The translations under genes were made by a program, and so were the position numbers. DNA of 64,000 bases from the NCBI RefSeq assembly GCF_022815605.1, contig NZ_JALGRP010000007.1, positions 1 to 64,000 of the forward strand, in the 5' to 3' direction. The stretch is from Microbacterium sp. VKM Ac-2923 (lineage in GTDB: Bacteria; Actinomycetota; Actinomycetes; Actinomycetales; Microbacteriaceae). Under the pieces are notes generated by a model. That model did no database searches, was not told where the DNA came from, and worked only from the letters and a program-made list of their open reading frames with translations. Positions 36,138 through 45,738 of the stretch are shown piece after piece (positions within the stretch are counted from its first letter, which is position 1; each line of letters starts with the position of its first letter).

Positions 36138-36644
36138 ATGATGACGACGTCCGATCAGATTGCCCCCGAGCAGACCGTTGCCACCGAAGAGCAGCTCGAG
36201 CAAGAGGGTGATATCGCCGCCGACTACCTTGAGGGCTTGCTCGACATCGCGGACATCGACGGCGATCTTGCCATGGACGTACGCGCGGGTCGCGCGTACG
36301 TGTCGGTCGAGGCCGATGACGCCGACTCGCTGTCCAGCCTCTCGCACCCCGACACCGTGCAGGCGCTGCAGGAGCTGACGCGTCTGGCGGTGCAGAGCTC
36401 AACCGGTCGATTCTCGCGGCTCATCCTCGATATCGGCGGGTCGCGCGATGCTCGCCAGCGACAGCTGGAGACCCTCGTCGATCGCGCGATCACTCGTCTC
36501 GAGGAGGGTGCCTCCCAGGCATCGCTGCCGGCGATGTCGAGCTACGAGCGCAAGCTCGTGCACGACATCGCGGCGGATCGCGGGTATGCCTCGGAGTCGT
36601 TCGGCGAGGGTGCCGATCGCCACACCGTCTTGCGTCGGGGCTGA
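36138..36644 (+). CDS. jag: Jag/KhpB-like RNA-binding protein
   Basis: 168 residues. An acidic N-terminus is followed by a KH-like domain and the C-terminal R3H domain with MSSYERKLVHDIAADRGYAS. It lacks the long Jag_N region of Firmicutes, as usual in Actinobacteria. It binds RNA, probably with a KhpA partner, and its gene lies directly after yidC. Expression is probably coupled with yidC and rsmG. Confidence 0.92.
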   Translation: MMTTSDQIAPEQTVATEEQLEQEGDIAADYLEGLLDIADIDGDLAMDVRAGRAYVSVEADDADSLSSLSHPDTVQALQELTRLAVQSSTGRFSRLILDIGGSRDARQRQLETLVDRAITRLEEGASQASLPAMSSYERKLVHDIAADRGYASESFGEGADRHTVLRRG

Positions 36645-36651
36645 GGCCCGC

Positions 36652-37281
36652 ATGCCCGAACAGCTCGAAGCGGAGCCCGCCGCCGCCGCGCAGCTTTTCG
36701 GCGGACGGATAAGCGTGGCGCGGCAGTTCACGTCGAACCTCGCCGCGCATGGTGAGGAACGCGGGCTGATCGGGCCGCTGGAGGTACCGCGGCTTTGGAC
36801 GCGTCACATCCTCAACAGCGCGATCGCCGCGCCGTTCTTCGGCGGTGCGGCCGTCGACGTGGGATCGGGCGCGGGACTGCCGGGACTCGTCCTGGCCATC
36901 GCTCGGCCGGACGTCGAGTGGACGCTCATCGAGCCGATGGAGCGCCGGACGACGTGGCTGTCGGAGCAAGTGGCGGAGTTGGGCCTCGCCAACGTGACGG
37001 TCGAGCGCATGCGCGGTGAGGAATGGTCGCGGGGTCGGGTGTTCGACGTAGCCACGGCGCGCGCTGTGAGCGCCCTGCGCACGTTGCTCCCGTACACCGC
37101 TCCCCTGGTGCGACCGGGAGGAACGCTCGTCTTCCTGAAGGGAGCGAACGTCGCTGCCGAGATCGATGCGGCAGCAAAGCAGATCCGGTCGTACGGGCTG
37201 ACGGACGTGACCGTACAGATCGTCGGCGAGGGCGTCTTGGATGAGCCCACCCGGATCTTCCGAGCGACGGTCTCGCGTTAG
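36652..37281 (+). CDS. rsmG: 16S rRNA m7G527 methyltransferase RsmG
   Basis: 209 residues from the ATG at 36652. SAM-binding motif I is AVDVGSGAGLPGLVLAI and the RsmG signature TARAVSALRTLLPYTAPLV is present. It methylates G527 of 16S rRNA. In most relatives parA follows closely; here it is 4.3 kb away. No terminator with a T tract was seen after its stop. Confidence 0.95.
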   Translation: MPEQLEAEPAAAAQLFGGRISVARQFTSNLAAHGEERGLIGPLEVPRLWTRHILNSAIAAPFFGGAAVDVGSGAGLPGLVLAIARPDVEWTLIEPMERRTTWLSEQVAELGLANVTVERMRGEEWSRGRVFDVATARAVSALRTLLPYTAPLVRPGGTLVFLKGANVAAEIDAAAKQIRSYGLTDVTVQIVGEGVLDEPTRIFRATVSR

Positions 37282-37770
37282 TAGACACGTATACATGTGA
37301 ACGCGCGTGGCGGATTTTTGTTCGCGTCACCGGGTTAGTCCTCCCGCCGCGTCGAGTCGTACGCTCAACCCGGGCTCCCGGGGATGGGGTCGGATGGCCT
37401 TGCGAGTGAGATCGACGAGCGGTTCGTCGGCTGTGCGTCATGAGTGACCCGCGCTCGTGCGCGTGGATGTCCGCGGTGAGGACCTCGCCGTGTGGTGCGT
37501 AGTCGTGTGCGGGGAGCGCGGTACGGTGTGGCGGTGATCTGGAAATGGTCCCCGAGGCTTCTCGTCGAGTACCGTCCAGGGCGCTCTGCATGGCATGCCG
37601 TTGAGGGATCCCGATCGGCGACTTGTCGGGTCCTGAGGCTCGATTGCGTAGCTTGTGAGCTGGCAATGAGTGTCGCGCGAGTTTCCCTTCGACCGAGGGC
37701 ACCTGATCGCTGACAGGCGCAATCCGTTCATGACTGTAGCGATCCTGGTGAGGCGGGTCACGTCTCCCTG

Positions 37771-37786
37771 TGTTTCACGTGAAACA
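37771..37786. promoter_or_regulatory. parS: parS site 1 (perfect)
   Basis: The 16-mer tgtttcacgtgaaaca is a perfect match to the bacterial parS consensus. ParB binds and spreads from such sites to build the partition complex. Confidence 0.92.
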
Positions 37787-39217
37787 AACGACGGTCAGTC
37801 AGTGAGTTGCCTGGTGTCGATAGCTCGGGGAACGGTGGACCCAAGGCATCGATGAGACGTGGCGCCTACCCGGCCCGAATGTGACGGGTGTTTCAGCGTC
37901 AATGACAAAGTCCCCACGACCTCGCCGCCTCGCCGCGCTGAGAGTGTTATCTGCGGCAATGGTGTCGAGGGGATGGCCGCCAGGGTATCCGGTTTCTCGT
38001 GGTGTTCCCCCGAGATCCACCCGTGCCGTCGGTCTACCGGTGCGCACACTTGCGCGCGCAGCGTGACCGCGGTTGTGTCCTGTGGCGGTATGCGCCAGCG
38101 GATCGGAGCTCGTGCGCAGTGTCCGTCCTCATCAACGGCGTCATGTTCTGAATGGATGATGGGTGGGGGCCGTTCCGACACTTCCCGCGCTTGGTCGGGA
38201 GGTCCTGACGCGTTCGCGCGCCTTCTCTTCGTTGGAGCCTCCCGGCGTGGATTCCTTGTTAGAACCGACGCGGATCAATCGTGGCCTGACTCGAGCCAGT
38301 CGCGTGACTATCGCGGCATGAGGACGCGCCTCCCCATGCGTCCTCGGTGGATTCTCGGCGATCGCTCGCGCGACAACTCGCGTGGGAGAGGTTCAGCACA
38401 GAACGCAAAGTGAGAGGTTCGGCAAGGGTGAGCGCGATGGTGGCGCATGCACGCGACGACGTTCGCCGCGGGTGCCGGACCCACACGGAATGCTGTAGCT
38501 GCTCGGACCGTGTTGTCAGTCCGTCCGACGTATGCAGCGTGGTAGCCCGCGATCGATGACGGTGTGGTCACGACGCGACCGTCACGGTCAGAGCTCACCT
38601 GCCGCCGGACCCCCCGTCGGCGCTGCAGCGCTGTGACTCGAGGGTCCGGAGACGACGGGGATGATCCCGCCCAAGCGCAGCTGCTGACGGAGCGCGCGGG
38701 GCGAAGAGCGCGTACCAGGCCGTCGCTCGCCGCACGTGGGACGCGTCGACACCACGTCAATCGCCGATGATCTTCCCCGTTACGGGGTCAAGTAGATCGA
38801 CGAAGTACTCGGCATGGTTCACATCGTGGAGTTGCCATCGTGTGTCTCCCACGACCGTGTGGGGTGGGCTGGGTGCTTGATCCAAGCGCGGGAGGTATGG
38901 GGGGCGGTGAAGCTCACAATGAGGGCTTCAGTGACCGACCCTTGCCCTCGTGTACCGGTCAGTGATCGTGCAGCGCTCGTAAGCAGCTCCCCCCCTGCTC
39001 GGTCGAGATGCAGGGTCGAGGGCGACGCACGAGTACCAGTTGCGGTCTCGCGCATGTCCATGGACCCGGGTGACGACGGGGCGTCTGCACGAGTGGTGGC
39101 ATGCCGAATCCTCGATGAACGTGTAACGCAGGGCCAAGTCACCGATCAGTTCACGCTCCACAGTGGGTCCTACTCACCGGCAGGGGTCAGATGGGGAGGC
39201 AGATTCGGACCATCGCG

Positions 39218-39233
39218 CGTTTCACGTGAAACA
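39218..39233. promoter_or_regulatory. parS: parS-like site 2
   Basis: The 16-mer cgtttcacgtgaaaca differs from the consensus only at the first base. Confidence 0.88.
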
Positions 39234-39387
39234 TTGACGCAACGACGTAGACGAGGTCGGCCGGCAAAAGCAGCGGAAGTGGGGGTGCGCCGTCCAGCTG
39301 ACGGCTTTGCCTGTGGATGTGGAGCCTCAGCTGACCTGGCGTTGATCGACGCACTCTCCAGATGACGGACGTGACCATTCTGCGCAC

Positions 39388-39403
39388 TGTTCCACGTGAA
39401 ACA
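39388..39403. promoter_or_regulatory. parS: parS-like site 3
   Basis: The 16-mer tgttccacgtgaaaca differs from the consensus at position 5 (C for T). Confidence 0.85.
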
Positions 39404-39895
39404 TCGGGAGCATCGGAGAGTGTGCACTAAGCCCGCTCCCCCGACCTTGTGGGCGCCTCCATCGGAGTACAGCGTCGGTCGATATCGAGCGCATCAGTGG
39501 TCGCGCGAACGGAATGGCACCATGTGGTGCGTAGGTGCGAGTGTAGGACGCCGAAGCCTTGCGAGGTCATGACCACGCAGTCGACGAACAAGACAGGCGA
39601 CCCAGCGGGTGGCGGACGGCGAAATGGGTCATCCTTGGAACAATCGGCGGCGTCATCCGAAGATCCCTTCCCGGCATGGAACGAAGGTCTTGGCGGCATG
39701 CGTTCCAAGCAATGCCTGGGGACGAGCGACGCAATGGCCTGCCATGGTTCGATTCGCCGCCGCACACATCCAAACTCTGTCAAGAGTCCGGGGCCCAGGG
39801 TGCTGACCGCTCGTGGCGTGCGGGTGTGCGTCGCCAGAGTGGCTTCACCCATGCAAGCCTGCAGTCTTACTGTCTGGGCTACCTGCCGTGCGCGG

Positions 39896-39911
39896 CGTTT
39901 CACGTGGAACA
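39896..39911. promoter_or_regulatory. parS: parS-like site 4 (weaker)
   Basis: The 16-mer cgtttcacgtggaaca has two differences from the consensus, at positions 1 and 12. It may bind ParB less strongly. Confidence 0.7.
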
Positions 39912-41297
39912 TCGACTGAAACGCGGCTCGCGACGCCCATGACGCCTCGACTGCCCGGGGTACAAGCGAGCGGCTCAACGCAGGATTGCGCGAGGCGAGG
40001 TTGCAGGCAGAGCGCAGGACATAAGTAGCGGTGCAGTTTGGCGCTCGGCCAGAACGCTGGACGGCTTGGTCGGAGTTGGCGGGATCGACCGTCGCTGCGG
40101 CGCCTCCGAACGCACCCAGATTCCGCCAAGCGCTTACGTGGCGGGTGGCGAGCGGCGAAGGACCCGGGCACGGCTTGTGCGGGACGCACGTTAAGGCACA
40201 AGGGCGCGGGCGCGAGGCGTGAACTGTGGCCGCACGTGCGCGTGAGGCTCCGTGCCCACGTCGTGAGAGATGCATCACCGATAGCGGTGGTGTGTGGCGG
40301 CGCTGGATGTGGAGCCTGGTGGTGTCGGTGTCTGATGTGGGATGCGGGATCGCGTCGGGGGGGGCGAAGCGCGAGCCCGGAGTGCGCGGTGGGTGACATC
40401 GGATGTGGGTTCGGGTGCGCGGGGTGCGACGTCCGGGTCCGGGTGAGTCGTGTGGAACATGGGGGCAGGGTCCGGAGAGCGGCGCACGGCGGGCGGGTTG
40501 CGCGGCGTGTGGCGTGCGGGGCGTGGGATGACGGATGCCGGACGCCTGGTGCTGGATGCGACATCCGGTCGCCACGTCAGGGATGCGGGGTCCATGATGC
40601 TCCCTCGCCATACGGGTATACGGCCCGGGGTGTGGAGGCCCGTGGTCGGTGGTCCGTGGTCGGCGACTCGTAGTTCGTCGTCGGCGTTCCGTGGTCCCGG
40701 GGGTGTGGATCCGGATGAGGGGCTGCCGGCGACGGAATCCAGACTGCCCGGTCTCGAGCTACGGATGGCGGTGTATCGCCCGCGGCGAGCGGCCACGAAC
40801 TCCTCGGGAAAGCCGGGAGCCGGGGGGCGTTGGATGACCCACGTCGGACGGGGCAGACTCTGAGGCGCCCCGTGTGCGAGGCGCCGACCGAGAGGCCGTG
40901 GAGCAAGTTTCAGACGCACACCACAGGCCTGGGGAACGAGCTCCCGATGCGGGCCACCCGCGCGCTCCGATATCGGTCGACGGTAGTGGAGTCGGCAGGA
41001 CCGGTTTGGGTGGAGCGCATGGGCACGAGAGCGTCCGTAGGACAATCTCACGCGACCGATCGACGCATGAGGCGAAGCTGTGCTTGATCCGCCGTCCCGC
41101 TCTCCCGTTGGGCAGCGAGAGGGCGCACCCACCGCCGATAAGAGGCGAAATGAACGGTCCCAATCGGGCGACGTTCAGAGGCGTCACGATAGCCTCCCGA
41201 CAAACCGAACAATCAGAACCCTCTACCCCACACCGTTTCGAGCCGGAGGGCCCCACTCTGACGCGAGAGACGTCAAGGACGCAGCTCGTCGACGCGG

Positions 41298-41313
41298 TGT
41301 TTCACGTGAAACA
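41298..41313. promoter_or_regulatory. parS: parS site 5 (perfect)
   Basis: The 16-mer tgtttcacgtgaaaca lies 270 bases before parA. Confidence 0.92.
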
Positions 41314-41566
41314 TCCTCTCCTGGAACTGTTCACCTTTCCCGAGCCCCACGCCTATGGCAGAACGCCCCGAGGTGTCCCCGAGGTGTCCACGCGTGCCCG
41401 GACAGCCTTTCCGTCCCCGGACCAACCCCTGTCCCGCATACCAACCCGTAGCCCTGTTCCCGCCCCCCCAGCCTTCCTCACCACCCGCTCCTATACGCGG
41501 GGCTCCGGCGACGAAGGGGAATGTCGCACCCCGCGGGTAGACTGAGAGGGTTCGTGACGGTGAGAG

Positions 41567-42493
41567 GTGTTTCACGTGAAACAGTCCGGTGAGGCATCCT
41601 CATCTTTTTCGCTCGACGACTCTCCTATCGCTCGCGAGATCGCTGATCTCTCGGCACGGCGCCGTGCCCTGGAGGCAACTGAAGTGACTCTTACGGGACG
41701 CACTCGGGTTTTCACGGTGTCGAACCAGAAGGGTGGCGTGGGAAAAACCACCACCGCCGTCAACATGGCAGCAGCTCTCGCATCTCTGGGGGCTCGCGTT
41801 CTCGTGGTTGATCTGGATCCGCAGGGCAATGCATCGACGGCCCTCGGTGTCGCGCATCACGCTGAGACTCCGAGCATCTACGACGTCCTCATCAACGACG
41901 TCGCACTTGTCGACATCATTCAGGTGAGCCCCGAGTCCCCTCACCTCCTCTGCGCGCCCAGCACCATTCACCTGGCAGGCGCGGAGATCGAACTCGTCTC
42001 GCAAGTCGCCCGCGAGCACCGCCTGCGCGGCGCTCTGCGTGAGTACCTCGACATCAAGGACAACCACCTCGATTTCGTGATCATCGACTGCCCACCATCG
42101 CTGGGTCTGCTGACTATCAACGCGTTCACCGCGGCCGACGAGGTCATGATTCCGATTCAGTGCGAGTATTACGCGCTGGAGGGACTGAGTCAGCTCCTCA
42201 GCAGTGTGCAGATGATTCAGAAGCATCTCAACCCCAAGCTTCACGTGTCGACCATCCTGCTGACGATGTACGACGGTCGCACACGTCTTGCTCAGCAGGT
42301 CGCCGAAGAGGTCCGTTCCCACTTCAGTCACGAAGTGCTCGACACCGTCATCCCGCGGTCAGTACGCGTGTCCGAGGCGCCGAGCTTCGGTCAGACCGTC
42401 ATCGCGTACGATGGCCAGTCAGCGGGCGCCATCGCCTACCGCGAAGCAGCGGTCGAAATCGTCGCTCGCGACACCACCGAAAAGGAATCCTGA
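41567..42493 (+). CDS. parA: Chromosome-partitioning ATPase ParA (Soj)
   Basis: 308 residues if started at the GTG at 41567, 305 if at the in-frame GTG at 41576. The second fits better because gagagg at 41562-41567 would then be a Shine-Dalgarno eight bases upstream. The deviant Walker A motif is KGGVGKTTTAVNMAA, followed by VLVVDLDPQGNASTALG and VIIDCPPSLGLLT. ParA forms ATP-dependent patches on DNA that pull ParB-parS complexes. A possible -10, TAGACT, lies at 41538-41543. Its stop overlaps the parB ATG. Confidence 0.95.
   Translation: MFHVKQSGEASSSFSLDDSPIAREIADLSARRRALEATEVTLTGRTRVFTVSNQKGGVGKTTTAVNMAAALASLGARVLVVDLDPQGNASTALGVAHHAETPSIYDVLINDVALVDIIQVSPESPHLLCAPSTIHLAGAEIELVSQVAREHRLRGALREYLDIKDNHLDFVIIDCPPSLGLLTINAFTAADEVMIPIQCEYYALEGLSQLLSSVQMIQKHLNPKLHVSTILLTMYDGRTRLAQQVAEEVRSHFSHEVLDTVIPRSVRVSEAPSFGQTVIAYDGQSAGAIAYREAAVEIVARDTTEKES
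41568..41583. promoter_or_regulatory. parS: parS site 6 (perfect, inside parA start)
   Basis: The 16-mer tgtttcacgtgaaaca covers the parA initiation region and encodes its first residues. ParB binding here could repress parA, giving autoregulation; this is inferred. Confidence 0.9.
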
Positions 42494-43470
42494 TGGCCAA
42501 GAGGACCGGTCTGGGCCGCGGTATCGGCGCGCTCATCCCCACCGCCGAACCGTCGGAGGCGCGGCCCGTCGACGTCTTCTTCCCTGGAGCATCCTCCGCG
42601 GACAAGGCGCACTCGTCACCGTCTCCGGACGCGTCGACTCCCGCGGACGGTGACCAACTCGTCACCGTTCCGGGCGCGCGCTTGATCCATGTCGACCCCG
42701 CGTCGATCGTGCCGAATCCTCGTCAGCCGCGTACGCACTTCGACTCCGATGATCTCGCAGAACTCGTGCACTCCGTGCGTGAGTTCGGTGTGCTGCAGCC
42801 TGTCGTCGTCCGCGACAAGGGCGATGGAACGTACGAACTCATCATGGGTGAGCGTCGCACGCGGGCCTCCCGCGAAGCGGGGCTGGCATCCATCCCCGCG
42901 GTCGTCCGCGAGACCGAAGACGAGTATCTGCTGCGCGACGCGTTGCTTGAGAACCTGCATCGTTCGCAGCTCAACCCGCTGGAAGAGGCATCGGCCTACC
43001 AGCAGCTGCTCGAGGACTTCGGTATCACCCAGGAAGAACTGGCGACCCGCATCGGACGCTCACGGCCGCAGATCAGCAATACCATTCGTCTGCTCAAGCT
43101 CCCGATTGCGGTGCAGCAGCGCGTCGCCGCGGGCGTGCTGAGCGCGGGCCACGCTCGCGCCATCCTTTCGCTGGACGACCCGAAAGAGATGCAGAAGCTC
43201 GCCGACAAGATCGTCAACGAGGATCTCTCCGTCCGCGCGGCCGAGGCCGCCGCGAAGATGCCAGGCGTGGTGCCCGTTCGTCACAAGCCCCAGGCCGGAG
43301 CACGTCAGATGGGGCTCGACAGCATCGCCGAGCGACTCGGCGATCGCTTCGACACAAAGGTACGAGTCTCGCTGACCGCTAAAAAAGGGCAGATCAGCAT
43401 TGATTTCTCCTCGATCCAGGACCTGAATCGGATCCTCGCGACCCTCGGTGACGAGGGGTACACGGGCTGA
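42493..43470 (+). CDS. parB: Chromosome-partitioning protein ParB
   Basis: 325 residues, ATG overlapping the parA stop by one base, with aaaggaa upstream. N-terminal ParB/Srx CTPase fold with GERRTRASREAGL and LLENLHRSQLNPLEEA, a helix-turn-helix (TQEELATRIGRSRPQISNTI) and a C-terminal dimerisation domain. It loads onto parS as a CTP-dependent clamp and recruits SMC. It begins MAKRTGLGRGIGALIP, the usual ParA-interacting N-terminus. Confidence 0.97.
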   Translation: MAKRTGLGRGIGALIPTAEPSEARPVDVFFPGASSADKAHSSPSPDASTPADGDQLVTVPGARLIHVDPASIVPNPRQPRTHFDSDDLAELVHSVREFGVLQPVVVRDKGDGTYELIMGERRTRASREAGLASIPAVVRETEDEYLLRDALLENLHRSQLNPLEEASAYQQLLEDFGITQEELATRIGRSRPQISNTIRLLKLPIAVQQRVAAGVLSAGHARAILSLDDPKEMQKLADKIVNEDLSVRAAEAAAKMPGVVPVRHKPQAGARQMGLDSIAERLGDRFDTKVRVSLTAKKGQISIDFSSIQDLNRILATLGDEGYTG

Positions 43471-43549
43471 CGGCCGATCGCGGCGGGCGCGTCACGCGGT
43501 CGGCGAACAACCGAGCGACGCCGGTGCCGACGGCTCAACGTACGCTGGA

Positions 43550-43900
43550 ATGGTGACAGCGAACGACGACACCACACGTCGCCGCGCCAGCCTCGAGCTG
43601 CTGCGCGCCGAGGCGTCCGATGAGTTGGCCGTGCTCGTCCACGAACGTCTCCGCGGGGGTGAAGACCCCTGGGACTTCATGGAAGACCTCCCGACCGTCG
43701 ATGAGCTTGTGGTCCTCACCCTGCGGGCGGAGAACATCGCGGAGAACGGCGGTCAGCGACCCAACCGGTCGCGGAACTACCGTGTGCTCCGCCAGATCTC
43801 GCTCGACTACCCGCCCCTGACACGTGCCGTGTGGCGCATCCTGGGCGACGAAGAGCCTCACCGCCGCTGGGACACCAGTGTGCGCCTCGACGCGTCCTGA
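43550..43900 (+). CDS. Conserved hypothetical protein downstream of parB
   Basis: 116 residues from the ATG at 43550 (or 115 from the GTG three bases later). Acidic and helical, beginning MVTANDDTTRRRASLELLRA. No motif is recognised. Similar small proteins following parAB occur in Microbacteriaceae, but I cannot name the family. The context suggests co-transcription with parB, 79 bases upstream. Confidence 0.65.
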   Translation: MVTANDDTTRRRASLELLRAEASDELAVLVHERLRGGEDPWDFMEDLPTVDELVVLTLRAENIAENGGQRPNRSRNYRVLRQISLDYPPLTRAVWRILGDEEPHRRWDTSVRLDAS

Positions 43901-44292
43901 GGGCTCTCAGCACGCCGCCGGTTCGGTGGGCCCCCCGCCACGAGCAGGCGTGCCCCCAAGGGCCGCGGGAAGGGGGGTGTGGCGGCGTCTCTCCCCTTCA
44001 CGTGACGGCGGCCTCGAACCCCGGACCGTCGCACCCGGGAACGCAGGGCAGGACCACGAGGCCAGCGGTCGCGCCCGCGGACGACGGCCGTGCGGTGTCG
44101 CGCGGGTGATGGCGCTCCGCCGTCCGTGGCGAAGCCGGATGAACCGCGCCGGCGGCCCGGGCGCACCGGTAGAGGAAGCGGCATCCCTGTCGGGGAACAC
44201 TCCGGATCAGCCGGAGACGCGGCATCCGAGAAGCTCGAACATGCCGAAAGCCCCGAATCCGTACGGAGTCGGGGCTTTCGAAAAAACACGTG
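43901..44292. terminator. Convergent spacer with hairpin at 44245-44280
   Basis: 392 bases with no supported gene between the plus-strand hypothetical gene and minus-strand trxA. A strong stem, cgaaagccccga (44245-44256) with tcggggctttcg (44269-44280), contains a further inner palindrome tccgtacgga and only an A-G mismatch in between. It is followed by aaaaaa. It probably terminates transcription from one or both sides. Confidence 0.7.
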
Positions 44293-44616
44293 TCAGCCGA
44301 TGAACGCGGCGAGGTCCTGCTCGAGCGCGAACTTGGGCTTGGCGCCGATGATGGTCGTCTTGACCTCGCCGCCCTGGAACACCTTCATCGCGGGGATCGA
44401 GGTGATCTGGTACTTCATCGCGAGGTCGGGGTTCTCGTCGACGTTGAGCTTGAGCACCGTGATCTTGCCGGCGTTCTCGTTCTGGATCTCGTCGAGCACC
44501 GGAGCGACCATGCGGCAGGGTCCGCACCACTCGGCCCAGAAGTCCACGAGCACGGGTCCCTCAGCCTGCAGGACGTCCTGCTCGAACGTGGCAGAAGTCG
44601 TCGCCTTGGCGGTCAT
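44293..44616 (-). CDS. trxA: Thioredoxin
   Basis: 107 residues with the active site WAEWCGPCRM (Cys31, Cys34) and the conserved cis-proline segment ITSIPAMKVF. A Shine-Dalgarno aaggag precedes the ATG. It reduces protein disulfides in the cytosol and is recharged by the reductase encoded 62 bases upstream. Confidence 0.97.
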   Translation of the reverse strand: MTAKATTSATFEQDVLQAEGPVLVDFWAEWCGPCRMVAPVLDEIQNENAGKITVLKLNVDENPDLAMKYQITSIPAMKVFQGGEVKTTIIGAKPKFALEQDLAAFIG

Positions 44617-44678
44617 TGCATATCTCCTTAGTTGGAAGCTTCAGTGTGTGAAAACGCCGGTGAGCGTGGATTTGTTCC

Positions 44679-45665
44679 TCAGACGACGGCGGCGTCCGGA
44701 AGCCCCTCCAGGGGGCTCTCCGACACGGCGGGCTCGCCGGCCTCGCCGCGCGCGGCGAGGAAGTGCTCCACGTCGAGGGCCGCGACAGTTCCGCTGCCCG
44801 CGGCGGTGATGGCCTGACGGTATGTCGGGTCGATCACGTCGCCGGCGGCGAAGACGCCCTCGACCGACGTGCGCGAGGAGCGACCGTCGACCCAGATGGT
44901 GCCCTGGTCGGTGAGCTGGAGCTTGTCGTGCACCAGGTGGGTGCGCGGGTCGTTACCGATCGCGACGAACAGCCCATCGAGGGGGAGCTCGCTCGTCGTG
45001 TCGTCGATGGTGGAGCGCAGACGCACGCCGTTGACGGCATCTTCACCGAGGATCTCGTCGACCGCACTGTTCCAGATGAACTCGATCTTGGGGTTCGCGA
45101 AGGCGCGCTCCTGCATGATCTTGGAGGCGCGCAGAGAGTCCTTGCGGTGGATGACGTAGACCTTCGACGCGAACTTGGTGAGGAAGTTCGCCTCTTCCAT
45201 CGCCGAGTCACCGCCGCCGACGACGGCGATGGTGCGGTCGCGGAAGAAGAAGCCGTCGCACGTGGCGCACCACGACACACCTCGGCCCGACAGACGCTCT
45301 TCGCCCTCAAGACCCAGCTTGCGGTAGGCGGAGCCGGTGGCGTAGATGACCGAGACGGCCTCTTCGACCTTGCCGCTGCCGAGCGTGATCGTCTTGACGG
45401 GGCCGTCGAGCTGCAGCGAGACGACGTCGTCGTACAGGACTTCGGCGCCGAAACGCTCGGCCTGGGCCTGCATCTTGGCCATGAGGTCAGGACCCTGGAT
45501 GCCGTCGGGGAACCCGGGGAAGTTCTCGACCTCGGTGGTGTTCATGAGGTCTCCACCGGCTTCGACGGAGCTCGCGACGACGAGGGGTTCCAGATTCGCT
45601 CGGGCGGCGTAGATGGCGGCGGTGTAGCCGGCCGGGCCCGACCCGATGATGATGACGTGACGCAC
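44679..45665 (-). CDS. trxB: Thioredoxin reductase
   Basis: 328 residues from the GTG at 45665 (VRHVIIIGSGPAGYTAA); the longer upstream frame does not look coding. FAD-binding GSGPAGYTAAIYAARA, active-site CATC (Cys133, Cys136) in SWCATCDGFFF, and NADPH-binding GGGDSAMEEA. It passes electrons from NADPH to thioredoxin TrxA. The trxB-trxA pair next to murJ and parAB is the normal actinobacterial layout. Confidence 0.97.
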   Translation of the reverse strand: MRHVIIIGSGPAGYTAAIYAARANLEPLVVASSVEAGGDLMNTTEVENFPGFPDGIQGPDLMAKMQAQAERFGAEVLYDDVVSLQLDGPVKTITLGSGKVEEAVSVIYATGSAYRKLGLEGEERLSGRGVSWCATCDGFFFRDRTIAVVGGGDSAMEEANFLTKFASKVYVIHRKDSLRASKIMQERAFANPKIEFIWNSAVDEILGEDAVNGVRLRSTIDDTTSELPLDGLFVAIGNDPRTHLVHDKLQLTDQGTIWVDGRSSRTSVEGVFAAGDVIDPTYRQAITAAGSGTVAALDVEHFLAARGEAGEPAVSESPLEGLPDAAVV

Positions 45666-45738
45666 GGTTGCGCCTTCCTCTCGTTGATTCCGTCGGATGA
45701 AACCCATGCTAGCCGCGGGGTATTCCACGGCCGCGGGG

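Larger units (their letters stand above)
37282..41566. other. 4.3-kb gene-poor region carrying parS sites
   Basis: The longest uncoding stretch of the window. Many overlapping open frames exist on both strands but none shows conserved domains, plausible start sites or normal actinobacterial composition. For example, the 394-codon frame on the minus strand (39427-40611) is Pro/His/Arg/Thr-rich. Five parS-like sites are present at 37771, 39218, 39388, 39896 and 41298. From about 40280 to 40700 the plus strand is strongly G-rich over C. No tRNA, repeat array or insertion-sequence gene was recognised. Confidence 0.75.

Noticed and set aside
37859..38413. 184-codon frame downstream of parS site 1
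   Set aside because: Cys/Arg/Ser-rich with no ribosome-binding site or recognisable domain; overlaps other frames equally long.
39427..40611. 394-codon open frame on the minus strand in the gene desert
   Set aside because: It is Pro/His/Arg/Thr-rich without domain or start signal, overlaps other open frames, and mirrors the G-rich plus strand; most likely a composition artefact.
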